Positions 58,901 through 64,000 of a stretch of DNA of 64,000 bases are shown in pieces. The first letter of the stretch is position 1; each line of letters begins with the position of its first letter. Below the pieces are notes generated by a model that did no database searches, was not told the origin of the DNA, and worked only from the letters and a program-made list of their open reading frames with translations. The translations under genes were made by a program, and so were the position numbers. Source of the stretch: DASXUX01 sp036504595. Lineage in GTDB: Bacteria > Planctomycetota > SZUA-567 > H5-PLA8. The DNA is taken from the NCBI GenBank assembly GCA_036504595.1, contig DASXUX010000030.1, forward strand, positions 397,442 through 461,441. The letters run 5' to 3'.

Positions 58901-59005
58901 AAACCTCGTCTTGAGCGGCGATGGCGCGGGCTTCCATTTCTCTTCGCCGGCCAGTGAAAGCGTGCAGAGCGCAAAAAAGATCGATGCACAGACCAGGTTT
59001 CTCAT
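55913..59005 (-). CDS. Secreted GH2-like / GH43 fusion protein
   Basis: 1030 residues. Signal peptide MRNLVCASIFFALCTLSLAG. The N-terminal half has GH2 folds: sandwich domain (RNLSGLWDYAVTSVDVNQ, VFVNGKEIGCHQGSNDGFSF), Ig-like domain, then a TIM-barrel start NNKPVFLAGVLDAGWWPDGG. Where GH2 enzymes have an N-E pair it reads HPCIIAWVLPAGLN, so the acid/base Glu is lost. From about 745 is a GH43-type beta-propeller: KPIVDTWMRDTCIMLGPDG, SIWAPELHYIKGNYYVTFC, GHLDASFFQDDDGAVYFLDG, GGTVGFEGISMFKRN (acid Glu). Residues about 314-338 are coded by a palindrome. ATG behind AAGGAG. Third gene of the LacI, heparinase-like, GH43 group. Confidence 0.8.
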   Translation of the reverse strand: MRNLVCASIFFALCTLSLAGEEKWKPAPSPLKTRFAEKVSTREVPLYEFYPRPLITRHHDGRNLSGLWDYAVTSVDVNQPPAEFQGKIMAPFPIEAALSGVRRNMVANEKLWYRISVELPWGTDWLKGQNSRMMLRFGGVSGTAMVFVNGKEIGCHQGSNDGFSFDVTETIVEKGKHQMQIVVSATPDGITGANAATGIFKPAWIETVRTSHIEGLKFTADVDGSNVRVTPSGPATDQDMVEVIAYDRNFEVARASGKMNDALTLKIDKLKLWSPEKPFTYEYRATVTRGKQVLDSVFSLFAVRKISLGKGENGVAPASVLAGRDAGATPAGTEAGPTVVLLNNKPVFLAGVLDAGWWPDGGATAPYYEALRRDIEKVKQLGFNTVRKALRTDQDQWYFWADRLGVMVLQDLPSGETKQLLQEYPRIIAELYSHPCIIAWVLPAGLNADAAKQLTVVIRESDPTRLIVGGPDGDVRERALGDVEKGGVSKQATILSPIGDVQAPLTGHTWSANAPAAAGDLTVSYMELATKVITWKAKAGLSGYVYRQLADAADDYSGLISSDRAAIKLDLEAVALTKPSCFAVPQLTSVVPSGRAGQSEWLFTEKQPQGDWNKPSFDASAWSKGSGPFGATLKVPANEPPAPMRLLSTNWTSADLWLRREFALDTARLYDPWIVLRRTGDATVFLNGNPVAERREASPNPEVLHCANGAVGRNVFAAHGHAEAGKGSLDVGLFDLLPQRDMRLPPGIKPIVDTWMRDTCIMLGPDGVYYMIGTGTTAPWKCDGIPLYKSTDLKNWELVKFIVWRDQFKDTWLLKDRKGNISIWAPELHYIKGNYYVTFCTDWAREGGVSGTGYLKSTTGKVEGPYALVNTDGPINPGHLDASFFQDDDGAVYFLDGGSSIARMKDDMSGLAEPIRRVGAEGGGTVGFEGISMFKRNGIYYLSVTDSKMPYKTYDCMVGMSKNVYGPYSRVHCAVPHGGHNVFFKDKEGNWWSTLFGGDTPEVSGALKEQPGIVRVEFAPDGTIHPLSEP
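57993..58066. repeat. In-frame GGCCGGCCTCCGTGCCGGCC palindrome
   Basis: GTGGGGCCGGCCTCCGTGCC, then GTAGCGCCGGCGTCC facing GGAGGCCGGCGCTAC (to about 58062). It lies between the Ig-like and barrel parts of the GH2-like region and codes for a Gly/Ala/Pro-rich linker. Closely related to 42656-42703. Confidence 0.87.
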
Positions 59006-59042
59006 GCACGACTCCTTTTATCGTACCGCCGGCGGCACGGGC

Positions 59043-62000
59043 TTAGCGACAGAGCATGCTGGCCGGAAGAGGCTGCTTGGTTAATCCTGGCCCGGAGATC
59101 GTCAGATCGGGCTTGGCGCCTTGCCAGTAATAATCCTTCCAGTTCTCCAGATCGCCCATCAGGCGCACGTTCTGCTGATTAATGTAAACGACTTTCAACG
59201 CGTGCTTGCCAGACTTGAGCGGAATCGACCACGCGCCGAAGTTGTGCGTTTGCGTGGCGGGGTACCATTCCTTGTTGTCGATGAAGACGCGCAGATCGTA
59301 CCCGGCATGCACCGTCGGCGTGATGAACTCCGGCGGCGCATGCAGCGAGTACACGCCGTCCTTTGGAATGTCGAGAAATCCCGTGTAAACGAATGCGAAG
59401 CCGCCGTTCTTGTTCTTTGTCGCGCTGACATCGAACAGTTCGCTGCAGGTCCCGTTGCTCACGGGCGTCAGCGCGTCCAGGTTGAACACGGAGATCGGCC
59501 ACGTGCCGTCATCCTCATACACGGTGAAGGAAAGTCCCGGTTTCGTTTCGCCGGCTTTCGCCGGTTCCCATGGCGCTTCTTTGGTGAAAACAGCGCGCGC
59601 CACGGCGGAGACTTTCGTGCTGTCGAAGGTCTGCGGCACCTGCGTGATTCCTTTGCGGAACGCGCGCGCCTTAACAGTCGTCGTTTTCTCAACCGCTATG
59701 GGCTCACGATACAACGGCGACTTGCCGTCGGGGTCGGAGCCGTCCAGCGTGTAGCGCAACTCGGCTGCAGGCTCGGAATTCGAAAGCGCCACTTTGATTT
59801 CGCCGCTGAAATGATCTTCGGCCGGTGTGATCCGCGGCAGTTCGAGCGGCCGGTAAATCGGATAGCATGCGCTCAAGCCTTTGCTGCTGGCCACAAACTC
59901 GAAATCAGCGCCAGACACGTTTTGCTTCGTTCCGCCGGCAGAAAGCTCCTTACACCCGAGAGCGACCCCGTGCGTCACGCCATCAGGGAGAACTGTCAGT
60001 AGCAGCGCTTCACCGGTGCAGGCGAAATCCCCCAGAGTGATACGGCCATCTGCCGCAGCCGCCTGGAAGAAGACCTTAGCCCCACCCGCAATCGTTGCGC
60101 TGAAGCCTTGTGAGCCCTCGGCAGCCTTCAGCGGCGCCAGGTCCGCCAAGTCCGGCGCGAGAACATCGTTCTCGAACTTGCGTGGATAGAGCGCGGTCAC
60201 AACGAGGCAGTCATTCTTCTTGGCGGCTTTGAAGCTGGTCCGTGCGATTTCCAGCGGTTCGGCCGCGAAGGCATACAGCGACAGATTGGGGCAGTTCGGC
60301 CGGTTGGTTTTGATGCCCTGCGATTTCGCGTCCGGCTTGATCTGATCTCCCGCAAAACCAGGGTAGCGCTTGGCCTCATCGCCGCCGGGACAGTAGAACG
60401 GCCAGTTCCACTCGTAGACGTGCGGCGTGGGACTCTTCAGCCGGTCGATCACAATCCACAGGCCGAGCTTGCGCGCGAAGAGGATCTGCCGCTGGTGAAC
60501 GACATCGTCGATGAACACGTTTGGATTTGTGCGTGCGAACGGGCCGGAGTAGTCGCCTTCAATGACATCGAAGAACTCCGACGAATGCCAGCGGCGCTTC
60601 AACGGCGTATGGTACGCGTTGCTCGACCCGGCCCGGCCATAAACCGGCCGGAAGATGTCGCTCCGGTAGCTCTCGGGTGCCGCGCGATAGCTGCTGTCGT
60701 GCATCTGTCCCAGGCCATCGACGCTGATGGGCGTGCCGGGATTGGCCAGCATGTGCCGGCCAAATGCGTAGAGACTGAACCCGTTATTATCGGGGTGAGT
60801 CACTGACGAGACCGGCCGCGTACTGGGCATGTACAGCCACTGGTCTTGCTTGCCCCAGCCACTGCGCACGCAGTAAAAGCCAGCGTATGGAAACGCGTCG
60901 GATGTGAAACTCGGGGCGCCGGCTTTGCCGTCTTCGAAAACACTCGAGATGATCTTGGCGTTCTCCGGATCGGCGAACGCGTCCGGCACACTGCGCTTGA
61001 GATAAGGATTCTGCCCGATGAACACGCTCGTTTCCGGATGCAGCATTCCCCAATGCGGATAGCCGCCGGTAACCCATAGCTCGTGGATGATGAAGGTGGC
61101 CTGCGCCTTCATGGTTTCGTTCTGTTCTTTCAGCCACTGCTCGTTGACCGACGGGGGTGCGAGCTTGGCATTTTGCAGCATCGAATGAACTTTCAGGACG
61201 TACTCGGGCGTGCCTTTGTTGTAATTGCGCGAGTCGTGCACGTCGCAGCCATCGGGCATCAGCGAAAGCATCGGCAGGGATTCGACCGTGCGCACCATCT
61301 CGCGGATGCAGTACTCAGACGCTTTGAATTCCGGAAAGCTGACCGCGATCCTCAGGTTATGGTAGTTGTCGAACATCAGACGCCGCGCGGTGGAAATGTT
61401 GCGCGCGTATTGCAACGCATCGGACATGTACTCCATCCACATGCGGTTGAGCATTCTCACAAGCGTGGACGCGGGAATATCCTTCACCATCTCCGGCGAC
61501 TTCTGCATCAAGAAGGAGAGATTCGCCCACACCCCGTCGGTGAAGAATTCGATGTTGTTGATGTTGTGCGAAGGATTCAGCCCCGCGCGCATCGTGTCGC
61601 GCCGCCAGTTCATGCAGATGTCGTCGGTGAAGGCCAGCCACTTGTCCCAGTACTTGGCGTCCTTGGTTTCGATGTACTTGACCAGCAGCGCAGTGAAGAA
61701 GTGCGGCCGCCCGACGGCGCAGGACATGAAGGACTTGTCGAATGGCAGATGCGGAAAGCCAAGCGGAATGTACTGCTCCGGTTGCCACGTCCAGTTCGCG
61801 CGGCCCGGTGCGCCGAAGTCAATGCGTACGTTCCCCTTCTTCTGCTGGTTCTCTCCTTTGTTGCAGATGTCATAGTACTCCTGCTGGCTTTTCATCTCCG
61901 GCAAAGGCATATCGATCATGCCGAAGATCGCCGTGTTCTTCATCAGATCCTCGGCCGTGTGCAGATACGCCTTTTCGAACGGAAACGGCGGCTGCCGCGG

Positions 62001-62366
62001 CCGGATGCCGGGATTCTGCGCTTCATCGGCATTGAAGCTGCCCAATCGGGCCATGAAAAAGTCGCGGTACGCGTTGAGCGCGCTCTCGCTGTCCCCTTTG
62101 CCCAACGCCGCGCGGACGGGTTCCGGCACCTTGCTCAGATCAATCAGCGAGAAGAACTGTTTTGCGAGGCTGCCTAGATTTTCTTTTGAGTTCCGTTCGG
62201 CGAACGCCTTCGCGCGCGATTCGGCATCGGCGGGTGGCGGAGCCTGAACGCTGCGATCAAAATTGGGCTTCCAGCGCGCCGGGTCACCGACGTTCGCTGC
62301 CACGCCGACGCAGATGATGATGGCGATGAGGAAGAACGGCTGACGTGGGCCTTGAACCGGTTTCAT
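59043..62366 (-). CDS. Secreted heparinase II/III-like polysaccharide lyase family protein
   Basis: 1107 residues. A hydrophobic N-terminal signal or anchor (FFLIAIIICVGVAANV). A long (alpha/alpha) toroid (about 50-520) is followed by a heparinase II/III-like beta sandwich (about 520-830). Pointers are NPSHNINNIEFFTDGVWANL, NYHNLRIAVSFPEF, SVTHPDNNGFSLYAFGRHML (His/Asn region seen in PL12/PL17-like enzymes), VHQRQILFARKLGLWIVIDR. A chitobiase C-terminal-like domain (AELRYTLDGSDPDGKSPLYR) and a PA14-like sugar-binding domain (GFAFVYTGFLDIPKDGVYSL) end the protein. Just downstream of the LacI gene; likely its target. Confidence 0.75.
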   Translation of the reverse strand: MKPVQGPRQPFFLIAIIICVGVAANVGDPARWKPNFDRSVQAPPPADAESRAKAFAERNSKENLGSLAKQFFSLIDLSKVPEPVRAALGKGDSESALNAYRDFFMARLGSFNADEAQNPGIRPRQPPFPFEKAYLHTAEDLMKNTAIFGMIDMPLPEMKSQQEYYDICNKGENQQKKGNVRIDFGAPGRANWTWQPEQYIPLGFPHLPFDKSFMSCAVGRPHFFTALLVKYIETKDAKYWDKWLAFTDDICMNWRRDTMRAGLNPSHNINNIEFFTDGVWANLSFLMQKSPEMVKDIPASTLVRMLNRMWMEYMSDALQYARNISTARRLMFDNYHNLRIAVSFPEFKASEYCIREMVRTVESLPMLSLMPDGCDVHDSRNYNKGTPEYVLKVHSMLQNAKLAPPSVNEQWLKEQNETMKAQATFIIHELWVTGGYPHWGMLHPETSVFIGQNPYLKRSVPDAFADPENAKIISSVFEDGKAGAPSFTSDAFPYAGFYCVRSGWGKQDQWLYMPSTRPVSSVTHPDNNGFSLYAFGRHMLANPGTPISVDGLGQMHDSSYRAAPESYRSDIFRPVYGRAGSSNAYHTPLKRRWHSSEFFDVIEGDYSGPFARTNPNVFIDDVVHQRQILFARKLGLWIVIDRLKSPTPHVYEWNWPFYCPGGDEAKRYPGFAGDQIKPDAKSQGIKTNRPNCPNLSLYAFAAEPLEIARTSFKAAKKNDCLVVTALYPRKFENDVLAPDLADLAPLKAAEGSQGFSATIAGGAKVFFQAAAADGRITLGDFACTGEALLLTVLPDGVTHGVALGCKELSAGGTKQNVSGADFEFVASSKGLSACYPIYRPLELPRITPAEDHFSGEIKVALSNSEPAAELRYTLDGSDPDGKSPLYREPIAVEKTTTVKARAFRKGITQVPQTFDSTKVSAVARAVFTKEAPWEPAKAGETKPGLSFTVYEDDGTWPISVFNLDALTPVSNGTCSELFDVSATKNKNGGFAFVYTGFLDIPKDGVYSLHAPPEFITPTVHAGYDLRVFIDNKEWYPATQTHNFGAWSIPLKSGKHALKVVYINQQNVRLMGDLENWKDYYWQGAKPDLTISGPGLTKQPLPASMLCR

Positions 62367-62536
62367 CGTCCACCTCGCAGCAGAAACTTTGCTTTAGAGT
62401 CCCAGCGTTCCGATGCCATTGCGTACAGCCGTGGGCGCAAAAGTGTTAGAGAAATATCTAAAAATAATCGGACCGTTTCACATGGCGGCGGCATTGGCGC
62501 TATGTAAAAAGAGCCAACCATTGTGCTGAAAATGAG

Positions 62537-62545
62537 CTAAAATTA
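62537..62545. promoter_or_regulatory. CTAAAATTA word, possible operator half
   Basis: CTAAAATTA overlaps the LacI stop codon, about 170 bases upstream of the heparinase-like gene start. Its reverse complement TAATTTTAG is at 63638-63646, upstream of the LacI gene, and a looser CTAAAAATAAT is at 62458. Sharing between a regulator and its neighbour is the only support. Confidence 0.2.
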
Positions 62546-63571
62546 GTCTTTTGCGGGAGTCCCTATCTCAACCAGTACCTCAGGATCCAGCTGAATGCTG
62601 ACCTTCGGCGCGCGAGGATTATCCAGCCGCCACAGCAGTTGTTCGATCGCGCGGCGGCCGACCTGGTCGGCATGAATGTCGATGATCGCTGGCGGGGGAT
62701 TTAGCGGAGCCAGCAAAGAACGTTCGTTGTTGCACGAAACAACGTCCACATCGCGGCCGGGTACAACGCCGCGTTCGACGAGAAGGAAGTAAGCTGTTGC
62801 CGTGATGGAATCAGCCGGAAAAAACAGCCCGGTCACTCGCGGGCGAGCCGCCAGCGCCTTATCAAGAAGCGCTGCCAAGCACGTGCGGCCCCCATCGCCG
62901 CCAGCATCTAATGCCGCATTGTCGCAGTTGAGCATCGCACGAGCTCCGCCCGATTCCAATCCTGAGCGGAAGCTCGACGCGCGTTCTTCCCAGATGCCCG
63001 GCGCCGCCGGTCCGATATAGGCACAATGACGGTGGCCGCGCTGCAAAAGGTGCCGGGCGGCGAGTCGGCCGATCCGTTCATTCCGGTAGGTCACGTGATC
63101 GCACCACCCCTCTTCGGCCAGCGCCCCCATCACGCGGACGCACGGAAATCCACGCGTCATGGGCGGCAAGTCCTCAGGCGTGCGGCTGAGCAACAGCAGG
63201 CCGTCCGCCGAATCGCGCAAAGCCGCCGCCTCCAGGTGATCGCCGCGAGAGGCCTGCCGCAGGACCAGGCCTAAACCGCGTTGGCGCAGAGCGGACTGTA
63301 TGCCATGCAAGACGTCCACGTAGACCGGCAGCCGCAGCCACATTTCAGGCATGTCCCACACGATCAGCGCCACGCGCTTCAACGTGTGGGATCGAGCGGA
63401 GGGCCGCGGCCCCGGGCGGTTCGCCAGCGGCGGCGGGGTGTACCCCAGCGCGCGCATGGCATTCTTCACTGCCAGCACGGTCTGGGGCGCGACATGCGGG
63501 CGGCCATTGATCACAAGAGAAACAGTGGCCGGTGAAACATGGGCGCGTTTGGCGACGTCAACAATTGACAT
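62543..63571 (-). CDS. LacI family transcriptional regulator
   Basis: 342 residues. HTH at 1-45: SIVDVAKRAHVSPATVSLVI and the hinge ALGYTPPP. A sugar-binding PBP-like domain (about 65-340): VALIVWDMPEMWLRLPVYVD, DGLLLLSRTPEDLPPM, IGRLAARHLLQRGHRHCAYI, VTGLFFPADSITATAYFLLV and DVDVVSCNNE, ending EVLVEIGTPAKD. It likely represses the two sugar-enzyme genes that follow on the same strand. The effector sugar cannot be told. Confidence 0.9.
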   Translation of the reverse strand: MSIVDVAKRAHVSPATVSLVINGRPHVAPQTVLAVKNAMRALGYTPPPLANRPGPRPSARSHTLKRVALIVWDMPEMWLRLPVYVDVLHGIQSALRQRGLGLVLRQASRGDHLEAAALRDSADGLLLLSRTPEDLPPMTRGFPCVRVMGALAEEGWCDHVTYRNERIGRLAARHLLQRGHRHCAYIGPAAPGIWEERASSFRSGLESGGARAMLNCDNAALDAGGDGGRTCLAALLDKALAARPRVTGLFFPADSITATAYFLLVERGVVPGRDVDVVSCNNERSLLAPLNPPPAIIDIHADQVGRRAIEQLLWRLDNPRAPKVSIQLDPEVLVEIGTPAKD

Positions 63572-63674
63572 GAGATTCAGGCATCCTTGCCGCGCCTTAT
63601 AATGGGCCGGCGCGCGTTCTTCCAGTATGATTTTAAGTAATTTTAGATACCTTCAAGGAGCGGTTCTTGCGGCC

Positions 63675-63712
63675 GGCGATTCTTCCCAGCCTTTCAGTTG
63701 GGAAGAATCGCC
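63675..63712. repeat. Perfect 14-bp palindrome GGCGATTCTTCCCA
   Basis: GGCGATTCTTCCCA (63675-63688) and TGGGAAGAATCGCC (63699-63712) around a 10-base loop. It lies between the LacI start and the stop of the next minus-strand gene; there is no T-run. Could end transcription or be another dispersed repeat. Confidence 0.7.
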
Positions 63713-63747
63713 AGTGTCCTGATCCCTCTTCGCCCGCATGACCGCAC

Positions 63748-64000
63748 TTACTTGACCAGCATCGTCTTGCTTGCGCCGGTTCCACCGGCTTTTGCAGTGT
63801 AAAGTTGCCGCTGCTGGTTCGAGTAGAGATGCTCGCCGAACAGGACGAACACGGGGACGGTGAGGGCTTTGTTTTTGACGGTTTCGGATTTCAGGCCGTA
63901 GTCTTTCAGCAGGGCAGCGAACTGGCCTTTGGTTAGTTTTACGGTGAACTTGGCGGTGCGGGCGTTGAGGCCCTTGCTGGTCACCTTGGCGCTGTCGCCG
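63748..64000 (-). CDS. C-terminal part of an unidentified protein (partial)
   Basis: The frame runs off the right edge; the last 83 residues are visible (begins GDSAKVTSKGLNARTAKFTV, ends TGASKTMLVK). No family recognised. Basic, beta-rich, with segments VKLTKGQFAALLKDYGLKSE and ALTVPVFVLFGEHLYSNQQ. This could be the C-terminal end of a surface or repeat protein. A start at 63984 is possible but the frame continues upstream. Confidence 0.55.
   Translation of the reverse strand, partial: GDSAKVTSKGLNARTAKFTVKLTKGQFAALLKDYGLKSETVKNKALTVPVFVLFGEHLYSNQQRQLYTAKAGGTGASKTMLVK

Noticed and set aside
57647..58957. 436-codon plus-strand frame opposite the GH2-like/GH43 gene
   Set aside because: Antisense shadow; the minus-strand protein has clear domains and a good ribosome site.

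Overview
The window is a high-GC bacterial chromosome segment with no rRNA, transposase, prophage or CRISPR array. The gene content suggests a polysaccharide-degrading heterotroph of the Planctomycetota or a nearby PVC-like or candidate phylum. The pointers are a DUF1844 protein, two DUF2961/GH172 proteins, a fused PBP/AraC regulator of the XylR type, a secreted Gfo/Idh/MocA oxidoreductase, a secreted protein with a pseudopilin-like segment, and many secreted glycosidases. This assignment is an inference from gene families; there is no marker gene such as 16S rRNA here.

Layout. 1-4.5 kb: small hypothetical genes, an MFS exporter and a large secreted DUF3352-like protein. 4.8-9.3 kb (+): DUF1844 protein, AmmeMemoRadiSam proteins B (MEMO1) and A (AMMECR1), CinA and a ChbG/HpnK-type carbohydrate deacetylase. 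9.4-12.4 kb (-): HlyD-like adaptor and DevC/FtsX-like permease without their ATPase. 12.6-18 kb: HemL, a HEAT-repeat protein and a six-PAS/GAF sensor with no output domain. 18-24 kb (-): GH95 alpha-L-fucosidase, XylR-type regulator and GH172 protein. 24.4-30 kb: small lipoprotein, Tat-exported phosphoesterase, HAD hydrolase, second phosphoesterase, GDP-mannose 4,6-dehydratase and M50 protease. 30-44.4 kb: GH13 branching-enzyme-like protein, secreted oxidoreductase, F5/8C-type protein, a 1099-aa clan GH-A glycosidase, GH38 alpha-mannosidase, a second GH172 protein and an unassigned 763-aa protein. 44.5-53.6 kb: polyphosphate:AMP phosphotransferase, HicAB, a heterodimeric ABC exporter with one degenerate ATP site, a CAP-domain protein and an ABC-2 permease. 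53.8-64 kb: amidohydrolase, tRNA-Ala(GGC), then a minus-strand group of LacI regulator, heparinase-like protein and GH2-like/GH43 fusion.

How they work together: GH95, GH38, two GH172, a GH-A enzyme, GH43 and a heparinase-like protein suggest use of fucose-, mannose- and pentose-containing polysaccharides or glycoproteins, under LacI and XylR-type control. No sulfatase and no SusC/SusD pair is present.

The most unusual feature is repetitive DNA. More than 25 palindromic or short-tandem-repeat elements of at least ten unrelated sequence families share a common design. Most start at, or supply, the stop codon of a neighbouring gene. Several sit in frame inside coding sequences (cinA, the GH13 gene, the GH2/GH43 gene, an ABC exporter and three times in one 763-aa gene) and add peptide segments that look like linkers.
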